From Chryseobacterium tagetis (lineage in GTDB: Bacteria; Bacteroidota; Bacteroidia; Flavobacteriales; Weeksellaceae): DNA of 64,000 nucleotides. The stretch lies in NCBI RefSeq assembly GCF_016735585.2, contig NZ_JAERSE020000001.1, forward strand, positions 434,001-498,000. The letters run 5' to 3'. Below the pieces are notes generated by a model, which saw nothing but the letters and a program-made list of their open reading frames with translations, did no database searches and had not been told where the DNA came from. Shown in pieces: positions 17,345 through 26,189 of this stretch; the stretch's first letter is position 1; each line of letters starts with the position of its first letter. The position numbers and the translations under genes were made by a program.

Positions 17345-20209
17345 ATGAGCCGATTTAATTTTGGTAGTAACAAGGCTGCATTGTTTTTTGCGATGGCTTT
17401 GTTACCTTCAGGCATAGTTTATTCCCAGACAAAAAAAGATACTGTAGAGAAGGAGAAGAAGATTGAGGAGGTTGTTTTGATTGGATATGGGAAGCAGAGA
17501 AAAGAAGCAATAACAGGATCTGTAGCTTCTGTAAAAGGAGATGTAGTGAGAGAAGTTCCTTCTGCAAACGTGAGCCAGGCGTTGCAGGGAAGAGTGGCCG
17601 GAGTTGATATTGCACAGACCTCCAGTAAACCTGGAGCAGCCATGCAGATTAGAATTAGAGGAACAAGATCTCTTACGGCAGATAACAATCCGTTGATTGT
17701 ATTGGACGGTATTCCTTTTCCGGGATCTATAACGGATATAAGCCCGAACGATATCCAGAGTATGGATATTCTGAAAGATGCTTCTGCAACGGCAATCTAT
17801 GGATCGAGAGGAGCGAACGGGGTTATTTTGATTACTTCTAAAACAGGTAGAAAACGCCAGAAAGCTACATTTAGTTATAATACGTATACAGGTATTTCAA
17901 CGGTATTTTCTAAATATCCGATGATGAGTTCTGAGAAATTTATTAAACTTCGTCAGGATGCGGGAATGTTTACACAATATGGTCTTGATGAATCTAATAA
18001 TGTGAATACAGATTGGCAGGATTTAATGTATAAAAACGGAATCGTTACCAACCATGATATCGGAATTTCCGGAGGAACAGAGAAAAGCTCTTACAATTTT
18101 GGATTTAGCTATTATAACGAAAAATCTGTTTTGCCGGGGCAGGGTTTCGAAAGATTTAATGTAAGAGGAAGTCTGGATCAGGATTTAGGAAGTCTTTTTC
18201 GTATTGGAATGACTACGAATAACGCCTATTCTGTAAATACGGGAAGTAATCTAGGCTTATATAATACTTTAAGTGCAACTCCTATTGCTAATCCTTATAA
18301 TTCAGACGGAACTTTGAAACAGAGAATTGTAATGTCTGCTGATACTCAATATGTATATACAAGAGAAGGAATTAAAAATCTGGGAGATGCTTGGGTAGAT
18401 AAATCTTTGGCTTTCAGTTCGTATAATAACTTTTTTGGTGAATTTAAGTTTCCTTGGATTAAAGGATTGACTTTCAGAAGCAATATCGGTTTAAACTTTA
18501 AATCATCAAATTCAGGACAATATACAGGGGAAGGAATATTTAGTTCGGAAGCAAATACGGCGTCGACTGCTACAGTCAGCAATTCATGGATGACCCATTG
18601 GGTGAATGAAAATATTTTAACCTACGACAGGACTTTTGAAGGAAAGCATAAGGTGAATGTTGTTGCCTTGCAATCGCAGGAACAGACTAATTATCATGCT
18701 TCAAGTATAACAGCATTAGATATACCTGCAGATGCTTTTCAGTTTTATAATTTAGGATTGGCAGAAGGAGAAGTTAAAATTGATCCTGCAAAGCAAACGT
18801 ATTATAAAAAAGGATTAAGATCATGGATGGGTCGTGTGATGTACGACTATGACAGCCGTTATATGTTTACTGCGACCATAAGAGGAGATGGTTCCTCGGT
18901 GTTGGCTCCGGGTCATAAATGGAATATTTATAACGCATTTTCTGTAGGTTGGAATATTGCCAATGAATCTTTCTTAAAGGATTCTAAATATGTAAGCACC
19001 CTAAAACTTCGTTTAGGATATGGTGAAACTTCAAATCAGGCTGTATCTCCGTATCAGACATTAGGGCAATTATCTACAAGTCCTTATAACTTTGGTGGCG
19101 ATTATGCTTTAGGATATTATACATCACTATTGCCAAACTCTAATTTGGGATGGGAATTTTCTGAAACATGGAACTACGGTTTGGACTTTGGTTTCTTCAA
19201 TAATAGATTGACCGGTACTTTCGAATATTATAAAACCGATACCAAGAACTTACTGCAATATGTACAGCTTCCTTCAACTTCCGGAGCAGACAGCTATTTA
19301 GGAAACGTAGGATCTACACAGAATAAAGGTTTTGAACTGTCCCTTAACGGATCTATAATTAACAACAGCAATGGCTTTTCTTGGGATCTAGGATTCAATC
19401 TTTATTCCAATAAAAATAAAATTACTTCACTGGCTTCAGGAGCAACAAGAGACGAATCTAACTGGTGGTTTGTAGGACATTCCATAAACTCTATTTATGA
19501 CTATCAGTACGTTGGTCTGTGGCAGCAAGGAGATCCTTATCTTCAGCAGTATGAACCTGGTGGAAATGTGGGAATGATCAAAGTGTTATATACAGGTGGA
19601 TATAATGCAGACGGATCACCGGTAAGAGCAATTAATGCATCAGACAGGCAGATCATGAATGCAGACCCTGATTTTCAGGGAGGATTTAATACCCGTGTAG
19701 CCTATAAGAACTGGGATCTTAGCATTGTGGGAGCATTTAAGAGCGGTGGTATTTTGATCAGTACATTATACGGTAACTCAAGTTATTTAAATATGATGAA
19801 CGGGCGTAGAAATAACGTAGATGTAGATTACTGGACTCCGGAAAATACAGGTGCTTACTATCCAAAACCAGGAGGGATCGAAAGCAGCAACAATCCTAAA
19901 TATGGAAGTACACTGGCTTATTTTGATGCATCTTACGTGAAATTAAGAACCATTACCATTGGATATAACTTTACTCAGGGATTTATCAAAAAAGCAGGCA
20001 TCTCTAAACTAAGAGTGTATGCAACAGTGACAAATCCGTTTGTATTGTACTCACCGTACCATAAGCAGACAGGAATGGATCCTGAAACAAACTCGTACGG
20101 TAACGAAAACCAGGCGGTTTCAGATGTTTATAAAAGTAGATTCTTAACGATTGGTACCAATACACCTTCTTTAAGAAATTATATGATCGGTTTAAATTTA
20201 ACATTCTAA
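17345..20209 (+). CDS. SusC/RagA-type TonB-dependent outer membrane transporter
   Basis: A 954-aa outer-membrane protein that imports xylo-oligosaccharides together with the SusD protein downstream. A signal peptide ends about residue 27 (VYSQ). There follows a short acidic stretch and the TonB-box-like EEVVLIGYG. The plug domain has the SusC signatures (SVASVKGD, LQGRVAGVDI, IRIRGTRSLTADNNPLIVLDGIPF, DASATAIYGSRGANGVILITSKTG), then a beta-barrel. Unlike many SusC proteins, it lacks the N-terminal carboxypeptidase-regulatory-like extension, so the plug follows soon after the signal peptide. It is 10 bp from susD. Substrate is inferred from the surrounding xylanolytic genes. Confidence 0.95.
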   Translation: MSRFNFGSNKAALFFAMALLPSGIVYSQTKKDTVEKEKKIEEVVLIGYGKQRKEAITGSVASVKGDVVREVPSANVSQALQGRVAGVDIAQTSSKPGAAMQIRIRGTRSLTADNNPLIVLDGIPFPGSITDISPNDIQSMDILKDASATAIYGSRGANGVILITSKTGRKRQKATFSYNTYTGISTVFSKYPMMSSEKFIKLRQDAGMFTQYGLDESNNVNTDWQDLMYKNGIVTNHDIGISGGTEKSSYNFGFSYYNEKSVLPGQGFERFNVRGSLDQDLGSLFRIGMTTNNAYSVNTGSNLGLYNTLSATPIANPYNSDGTLKQRIVMSADTQYVYTREGIKNLGDAWVDKSLAFSSYNNFFGEFKFPWIKGLTFRSNIGLNFKSSNSGQYTGEGIFSSEANTASTATVSNSWMTHWVNENILTYDRTFEGKHKVNVVALQSQEQTNYHASSITALDIPADAFQFYNLGLAEGEVKIDPAKQTYYKKGLRSWMGRVMYDYDSRYMFTATIRGDGSSVLAPGHKWNIYNAFSVGWNIANESFLKDSKYVSTLKLRLGYGETSNQAVSPYQTLGQLSTSPYNFGGDYALGYYTSLLPNSNLGWEFSETWNYGLDFGFFNNRLTGTFEYYKTDTKNLLQYVQLPSTSGADSYLGNVGSTQNKGFELSLNGSIINNSNGFSWDLGFNLYSNKNKITSLASGATRDESNWWFVGHSINSIYDYQYVGLWQQGDPYLQQYEPGGNVGMIKVLYTGGYNADGSPVRAINASDRQIMNADPDFQGGFNTRVAYKNWDLSIVGAFKSGGILISTLYGNSSYLNMMNGRRNNVDVDYWTPENTGAYYPKPGGIESSNNPKYGSTLAYFDASYVKLRTITIGYNFTQGFIKKAGISKLRVYATVTNPFVLYSPYHKQTGMDPETNSYGNENQAVSDVYKSRFLTIGTNTPSLRNYMIGLNLTF

Positions 20210-20219
20210 AATTCAGTTC

Positions 20220-22157
20220 ATGAAAAAATTAAGAATATTAGCAAATGTTGCTATAGTTGCCTTGGCGATGTCAAGCTGCTCAGATCTTTTAGATGAAACA
20301 CCGCGTACCAGTTTTACGCCGGAATATTATAATACAGCAGACGGAATCAATAGTGGAATTGTATCATTATATGCAGATATGCGTTATATCTATGGAAATG
20401 GATATTGGCTGAATGCATGCGAAACCGGTACAGACGAATATACTTATGGTCATGGAGCCGATGCGAACTACAAAGATCTGGATTTAACAGGAGTTGGGCA
20501 GATCACACCTTCCAGCAGTAGATCAGACGTATTATGGAACAATACATTCAGAAATATCAATACTTCAAATGGGATTTTGGAAAAAGGTCCGGGAATTGGA
20601 GTTGCCGGAAGTTTATTGGCTGAAGCAAGCTTTTTCAGAGGGTTTGATTATTTTAATCTTGTTCAGACATTTGGGGGAGTACCTTTAGATCTAGGTTCAG
20701 GAGAATTGGCTTACAATATTACTCCGTCAAGATTATCAAAAAGAAATACAGTATCCGAAGTATATACAAAAGCCATATTTCCGGATCTTTTAAAAGCAAT
20801 ATCGGACTTACCTGCCTCTCCGAGATTAACGGGAACTGTAACGAAAACCACAGCAAGACTATTTTTGGCAAAAGCATATCTTTCATATGGTTGGTGGTTA
20901 CAGAATCCTAATAATATCCCTACCTATCCGGAAGTAGCCAGAGTTGATCCGAACGGTCACGATGCACAATGGTATTTTCAACAGGCTTATACCGTAGCCC
21001 TTGAAGGAATCAATAACCCTGGAATTTACGCTTTGCAATCTACTTACTATGATGTGAACCTTGGTAGTAATGACAGAAATAAAGAAATGATGCTGTATGC
21101 AGATCACACAGAATCTAGTGAATATTATGATGGTTCCAGCCATTCTTACAATACAGGAGCTTCTCCCGGAAATTTCGCAGCTTGGATGGTGACTTGGGAT
21201 TATACATTCCTGGAAAGTTCTCAAAATGCACAATGGGGAGGAACAAGTATCAGATCGGTTCAGAGAGAAGCTGCACAAGCATACGGAAGACCGTGGAAAT
21301 GTATGGCTCCTCCAATTGAAGTATTTAAAAATACCTTTGCGGATAAAACACTAGACTCCAGATATGATGGAACATTTGCCTCTGTTTTAAGAGGAAATTG
21401 GAATAAAGCCGGGATTACCAATCAGACACTCTATAATGCCAATGGTTTACCTGTAAAACAGGGAGATGCAATCCTTACTTTCTTAAATGAAGAGCCCGCT
21501 ACGGCAATTGATTATTCAAACACGACTTACAAAAGCAATGTAGGAGCAGGTGTATTGCCGGGAAGAGCAGACTATGTGGTTTCTCCGAACGGGATCAGCA
21601 GATATATGTGGCCAAACCTTTGGAAGATTGGAACGTACAGAACAGATAACGGAACCGGACTTGGACAGCCCAATGGAGGAATTACCCGCCCTTTCCCGAT
21701 TGCGAAATTCTCAGAACTTTATTTTGTAGCTGCTGAAGCTGCTGTAAAAGGAGCAAGCGGGGCAATGTCGGCAAGAGATCTTATCAATGTAATCAGAGCA
21801 AGAGCCGGAAAATGGAGATGGAGCAACAACGGAAATGTGATTAAAACAGAAGATAACAGTGCTGCTATGATAGCTGCAACGCCTTCTACAATCACTATTG
21901 ATTACATTCTTCAGGAAAGATCAAGAGAATACTTCGGAGAAGGATTAAGATGGCACGATTTGGTAAGAACGCAGAAATGGGGAGATGTAGCCAAAACATA
22001 TTCGATTTCAGGAACAGCAGTAGGAGCTCATACTCCGCAAACGTATACAAGAACAATCCCGAATTATTTATATCTGAGACCTATTCCGCAAAGCCAGATG
22101 GAAAGGTTGGATTTAAGTGGAGCAGAATTGGCAGCCTACCAAAATCCGGGATATTAA
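20220..22157 (+). CDS. RagB/SusD-family surface glycan-binding lipoprotein
   Basis: A 645-aa lipoprotein with the lipobox LAMSSC (Cys20) and the start of a mature SusD protein (SDLLDETPRTSFTPEYY). The helical TPR-rich core is typical (ASFFRGFDYFNLVQTFGGVPL), and the C-terminal RagB segment ends in ERSREYFGEGLRWHDLVRTQKW. It caps the SusC barrel and delivers glycan. It follows susC by 10 bp. A strong hairpin after it suggests partial termination before the cytosolic genes. Confidence 0.95.
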   Translation: MKKLRILANVAIVALAMSSCSDLLDETPRTSFTPEYYNTADGINSGIVSLYADMRYIYGNGYWLNACETGTDEYTYGHGADANYKDLDLTGVGQITPSSSRSDVLWNNTFRNINTSNGILEKGPGIGVAGSLLAEASFFRGFDYFNLVQTFGGVPLDLGSGELAYNITPSRLSKRNTVSEVYTKAIFPDLLKAISDLPASPRLTGTVTKTTARLFLAKAYLSYGWWLQNPNNIPTYPEVARVDPNGHDAQWYFQQAYTVALEGINNPGIYALQSTYYDVNLGSNDRNKEMMLYADHTESSEYYDGSSHSYNTGASPGNFAAWMVTWDYTFLESSQNAQWGGTSIRSVQREAAQAYGRPWKCMAPPIEVFKNTFADKTLDSRYDGTFASVLRGNWNKAGITNQTLYNANGLPVKQGDAILTFLNEEPATAIDYSNTTYKSNVGAGVLPGRADYVVSPNGISRYMWPNLWKIGTYRTDNGTGLGQPNGGITRPFPIAKFSELYFVAAEAAVKGASGAMSARDLINVIRARAGKWRWSNNGNVIKTEDNSAAMIAATPSTITIDYILQERSREYFGEGLRWHDLVRTQKWGDVAKTYSISGTAVGAHTPQTYTRTIPNYLYLRPIPQSQMERLDLSGAELAAYQNPGY

Positions 22158-22187
22158 AAATAACACTTATATTTTCACATTCATATT

Positions 22188-22227
22188 AAAAACAAAGTGG
22201 GAGACTCGGCCCTCCTGCTTTGTTTTA
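22188..22227 (+). terminator. Hairpin downstream of susD
   Basis: AAAACAAAG (22189-22197) pairs with CTTTGTTTT (22218-22226). The stem extends inward through two G-U pairs and GGAG/CTCC to about 15 pairs, with a short loop. This is a good intrinsic terminator or 3'-end stabiliser between susD and uxuA. Confidence 0.6.
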
Positions 22228-22248
22228 ATTTAAAATTTTAAAAAAGTT

Positions 22249-23424
22249 ATGGAAAAAACATGGCGTTGGTTTGGCAAAAAAGATAAGATTACCCTAAAAA
22301 TGCTTCATCAGATTGGGGTTGAAGGTATTGTTTCAGCACTTCATGACGTTACCAATGGAGAAATCTGGCCTTTAGAAGCCATCAATGAATACAAAAGCTA
22401 TATTGAAAGCCACGGATTACGTTGGTCGGTTGTAGAAAGCCTTCCGGTAAGCGAAGCCATCAAATATGGAGGTGAAAACAGAGATCAGTTAATTGAAAAT
22501 TATATTCAGAGTCTCGAAAACTTAGGCAAAGCAGGTGTTACAACTGTTTGCTACAACTTTATGCCGGTACTGGATTGGGCAAGAACAGATCTTTTACATG
22601 AGTGGGAAGACGGTTCCTCATCATTGTATTTTGATAAAGCTAAATTTGCCTATTTCGAAATCCACATCTTGGAAAGAAAAGGAGCAGAGCAAGACTACAC
22701 TCCGGAAATTCTTGCTAAAGTTGAACAATTAAAAAAGACCATTACAGAAGACGAAAAAAATGATTTAATTGATTCAATCATCGTTAAAACACAAGGTTTC
22801 GTTAATGGAAACATCAAAGAAGGAGATCAGAATCCTGTTGCCATTTTCAAAAGTTTACTTGCTTTATATGATGGAATAGATAAAGATCAGCTTCGTCAGA
22901 ATATGAAATATTTCCTCGAAAAAATAATGCCGGTCTGCGAAGAATGGAATATGCAAATGTGTGTGCATCCCGATGATCCGCCGTTTTCATTATTAGGTTT
23001 ACCAAGAATTGTCACTTGCGAAGAAGACATCGACTGGTTTTTGAATGCCGTAGACAATCCCCACAACGGACTGACTTTTTGTACAGGTTCATTGAGCGCA
23101 GGATTACAAAATGACGTTCCAAAATTGGCTCAGAAATTTGCTTCCCGTACCAAGTTTGTACATCTCAGAAGTACCAATGTTTTTGAAAATGGAGACTTTA
23201 TCGAAGCCAATCACTTAGAAGGCAGAGGAAAAATCATCGAAGTGATCAGAATATTCGAAAAAGAAAACCCAACACTTCCGATGCGTATTGATCACGGGCG
23301 TTTATTAACGGACGATATCGGCAAAGGATACAATCCGGGATATTCATTCTTAGGAAGAATGCTTGCTCTTGGACAGATAGAAGGCGTAATTGCAACTGTA
23401 CAAAACGAGTTTTCAAATCAATAG
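22249..23424 (+). CDS. uxuA: Mannonate dehydratase
   Basis: A 391-aa enzyme that dehydrates D-mannonate to 2-keto-3-deoxygluconate. Characteristic segments are MEKTWRWFG at the start, YNFMPVLDWARTDL (about residues 102-115), the metal-site motif CVHPDDPP (238-245) and MRIDHGR near the C-terminus. Length is normal for UxuA. In this locus it handles the glucuronate side chains released by the GH115 and GH67 alpha-glucuronidases. It is 50 bp before the matching oxidoreductase. Confidence 0.95.
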   Translation: MEKTWRWFGKKDKITLKMLHQIGVEGIVSALHDVTNGEIWPLEAINEYKSYIESHGLRWSVVESLPVSEAIKYGGENRDQLIENYIQSLENLGKAGVTTVCYNFMPVLDWARTDLLHEWEDGSSSLYFDKAKFAYFEIHILERKGAEQDYTPEILAKVEQLKKTITEDEKNDLIDSIIVKTQGFVNGNIKEGDQNPVAIFKSLLALYDGIDKDQLRQNMKYFLEKIMPVCEEWNMQMCVHPDDPPFSLLGLPRIVTCEEDIDWFLNAVDNPHNGLTFCTGSLSAGLQNDVPKLAQKFASRTKFVHLRSTNVFENGDFIEANHLEGRGKIIEVIRIFEKENPTLPMRIDHGRLLTDDIGKGYNPGYSFLGRMLALGQIEGVIATVQNEFSNQ

Positions 23425-23474
23425 AATCTGGTTTAAAAATTATCAATCATCGATTATCATAATCAATTGAAAAA

Positions 23475-24290
23475 ATGAACGAAATATTCAGCATACAAGA
23501 TAAAGTAACAGTGATTACAGGAGCTTCGGGAGTTTTAGGAGGGACTTTGGCGAAAAGTTTCATCAAAGCGGGAGCAAAAGTAGTGGCTTTAGGAAGAAAT
23601 CAGGAAACCTTGGATGTCCGTGTCAAAGAACTGACAGAATCAGGTGGTGATGCATTTGCTGTGGAAGCCAATGTAATGAACATTGAAAGTTTAGAATCGG
23701 CCTCTCAAAAAATCATTGAAAAATACGGTAAAATCGACATTCTTTTAAATATCGCAGGCGGAAATATTCCCGCAGCAACCTTATCTCCCGAACAATCCTT
23801 TTTCGATATGAATATGAACGGATGGGATGAGGTGACTGATCTCAACATCAATGGAACCGTTTATCCAAGCTATGTTTTCGGAAAAGTGATGGCCGAAAAC
23901 GGGAGCGGAAGTATTGTCAATATTTCTTCAATGGCGGCTTATTCAGCGATTACAAGAGTAGTCGGATATTCGGCCGCAAAATCTGCAATTACCAATTTTA
24001 CTCAATGGTTGGCTTCAGATTTAGCTTTGAAATATGGAGATAAAATCCGAGTGAATGCCATTGCTCCGGGATTTTTCATTGGAGATCAGAACCGGGCAAT
24101 TTTACTGAATCCGGATGGCTCATTAACTGACAGAAGTAAAAAGGTGATCGCAAAAACTCCGATGGGACGTTTCGGCGATGCAGAAGAACTGAACGGCGCA
24201 GTACAGTTCCTTTGTTCAGATGCAGCAAGCTTCATTACAGGTGCTTTGCTTCCGATTGACGGAGGTTTCAGCGCTTTCAGCGGAGTTTAA
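23475..24290 (+). CDS. SDR-family D-mannonate oxidoreductase (fructuronate reductase)
   Basis: A 271-aa short-chain dehydrogenase with the nucleotide-binding motif TGASGVLGG (about residues 15-23), the LNIAGG strand, and the catalytic Ser152-Tyr165-Lys169 set (SSMAAYS, YSAAK). It ends in the usual GGFSAFSGV SDR tail. Enterobacterial UxuB is a different long-chain family, but Bacteroidetes often place an SDR of this type beside uxuA. The context therefore supports NAD(H)-dependent interconversion of fructuronate and mannonate. The exact substrate is inference. Confidence 0.8.
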   Translation: MNEIFSIQDKVTVITGASGVLGGTLAKSFIKAGAKVVALGRNQETLDVRVKELTESGGDAFAVEANVMNIESLESASQKIIEKYGKIDILLNIAGGNIPAATLSPEQSFFDMNMNGWDEVTDLNINGTVYPSYVFGKVMAENGSGSIVNISSMAAYSAITRVVGYSAAKSAITNFTQWLASDLALKYGDKIRVNAIAPGFFIGDQNRAILLNPDGSLTDRSKKVIAKTPMGRFGDAEELNGAVQFLCSDAASFITGALLPIDGGFSAFSGV

Positions 24291-24384
24291 AAAAGTACAA
24301 TCAGTTTTATATAGTTAGTGAACGAGGTCATTCATTTTTTGCTTGACTTGGCCTTGTTTTTTTCAGGTTTGAATTAAATCTATT

Positions 24385-24430
24385 TCACTTATTTCAACGT
24401 AAAAATGAAAGGTTATCAAGAAATAAGTGA
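24385..24430. promoter_or_regulatory. Inverted repeat upstream of the first GH43 gene
   Basis: TCACTTATTT (24385-24394) and AAATAAGTGA (24421-24430) form a perfect 10-bp inverted repeat with a 26-base spacer, 47 bp before the ATG at 24477. It could be a paired operator or an RNA stem in the leader. No function can be assigned. Confidence 0.3.
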
Positions 24431-24476
24431 TTTTAAATGTAACCTAAATTTTCCTTACTTATAATCGTAAAATACT

Positions 24477-26168
24477 ATGAGGACTTATCTTACAAAATCT
24501 TTATTTGCAGCGGCTGTCTTATTTTTATCCGAAAATAACTCAGCTCAGATTTTCTCAGATTTTACCTATAAAGGAAACGATAAAATATACACGGAAAATC
24601 CCCTCAAAGAAGATGAATTTTATTCCCCGATTTTGCAAGGGTGTTATCCGGATCCCAGTATTACCAGAAAAGGGAATGATTATTATCTGGTAAATTCTTC
24701 ATTTTCAATGTTTCCCGGTGTTCCAATTTTTCATTCAAATGATTTGGTCAACTGGAAACAGATGGGGCATGTATTAGACAGACCGTCACAATTAAAAGTG
24801 CAAACAGCAGGACTTTCAGAAGGAATCTATGCTCCCGATATTAAATACAACAAATACAACGATACGTTTTATATGATTACCACGCAGATTGCCAGTGGAA
24901 TCGGAAATATGGTTGTAAAAACAAAAGATCCAAAAAAAGGGTGGAGTGAAGTTCAGAAACTGAATTTTGACGGAATTGATCCCTCTATCTTTTTCGATGA
25001 TGACGGAAAAGCATACATTGTTCACAACGATGCTCCTCCAAAAGGAACCGAACAGTACAGTGGTCACAGAGTGATTAAAATTTGGGAATATGATCTGCAA
25101 AAAGATCAGGTGATTGCAGGTTCAGATAAAATTATTGTCAATGGTGGAGTAGATATTACTCAAAAACCGATCTGGATTGAAGGACCACATTTATACAAGA
25201 AAAACGGAAAATATTACTTAATGTGTGCAGAAGGCGGAACAGGAGGCAATCACAGTGAAGTTATCTTTATGAGTGACAGTCCGAAAGGTCCGTTTATTCC
25301 GGCTGGGAATAATCCTATTTTAACCCAGAGATATTTTCCTAAAGACCGAAAAGACAAAGTGGATTGGGCAGGTCATGCCGACTTGGTAGAAACTCCCGAT
25401 GGGAAATATTACGGTGTTTTCTTGGCGGTTCGTCCCAATGAAAAAAACCGCGTGAATACGGGGAGAGAAACCTTTATTCTTCCCGTTGACTGGAGCGGAA
25501 CGTATCCTGTTTTTCAGAACGGTTTGGTTCCGATGAAATCTAAATTAAAAATGCCGGATGGTGTTAAAAATCTAACACAGCAAAACGGTTATTTTCCCAA
25601 TGGAAATTTCACTTTTACAGACAATTTAAAAAACTCTTCATTGGACGATCGATGGATTGCGATGAGAGCGCCTAAAGAAAACTTTATTTCTTTAACTAAA
25701 AATGGCGTGAAAATCAATTCTTTTTCTACAAACATTAAAGCAAAAGCTCCTGTGTCGGCTTTATTTCACAGACAGCAACATGCCTCTTTTGAAACGACAG
25801 TAAGCTTAGATTTTAAACCGAAATCAGAAAAAGATTTGGCGGGAATTACTTGTTATCAGAATGAAAAATTCAATTATGTCTTTGGAATTACTAAAAAAGA
25901 CAAAGATTTCTACATCGTTCTGGAAAAAACTGAAAAAGGAAACTCAACCCTAATTTCAAGTGAAAAAATTTCACTTTCAAAAAATATACAGCTTCAGGTT
26001 GTTGCCAATGGAGATGATTATCAGTTCAATTATTCATTGGATGGCAAAAATTTCAGTTCTCTTGGAGGTCATGTTTCCGGAGATATTTTATCAACAGATG
26101 TTGCAGGTGGTTTTACAGGAAGTCTGATTGGATTGTACGCAACTTCTTCAAATGATATTAAATTATAA
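24477..26168 (+). CDS. Secreted GH43 beta-xylosidase/arabinofuranosidase
   Basis: A 563-aa enzyme with a signal peptide ending about residue 23 (NNSAQ). The five-blade GH43 propeller begins GCYPDPSI (base Asp59). It continues with PGVPIFHSNDLVNWKQ, GIDPSIFFDDDG (the pKa-modulating Asp) and IEGPHLYKK (the acid Glu). The C-terminal about 190 residues are the beta-sandwich domain found in GH43 xylosidases of the XynB type (LDDRWIAMRAPK, FHRQQHASFETTVSL). It would cleave xylose or arabinose from xylo-oligosaccharides in the periplasm. It is 21 bp before GH115. Confidence 0.9.
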   Translation: MRTYLTKSLFAAAVLFLSENNSAQIFSDFTYKGNDKIYTENPLKEDEFYSPILQGCYPDPSITRKGNDYYLVNSSFSMFPGVPIFHSNDLVNWKQMGHVLDRPSQLKVQTAGLSEGIYAPDIKYNKYNDTFYMITTQIASGIGNMVVKTKDPKKGWSEVQKLNFDGIDPSIFFDDDGKAYIVHNDAPPKGTEQYSGHRVIKIWEYDLQKDQVIAGSDKIIVNGGVDITQKPIWIEGPHLYKKNGKYYLMCAEGGTGGNHSEVIFMSDSPKGPFIPAGNNPILTQRYFPKDRKDKVDWAGHADLVETPDGKYYGVFLAVRPNEKNRVNTGRETFILPVDWSGTYPVFQNGLVPMKSKLKMPDGVKNLTQQNGYFPNGNFTFTDNLKNSSLDDRWIAMRAPKENFISLTKNGVKINSFSTNIKAKAPVSALFHRQQHASFETTVSLDFKPKSEKDLAGITCYQNEKFNYVFGITKKDKDFYIVLEKTEKGNSTLISSEKISLSKNIQLQVVANGDDYQFNYSLDGKNFSSLGGHVSGDILSTDVAGGFTGSLIGLYATSSNDIKL

Positions 26169-26189
26169 TAATTCAGAAAATCAGATGCT

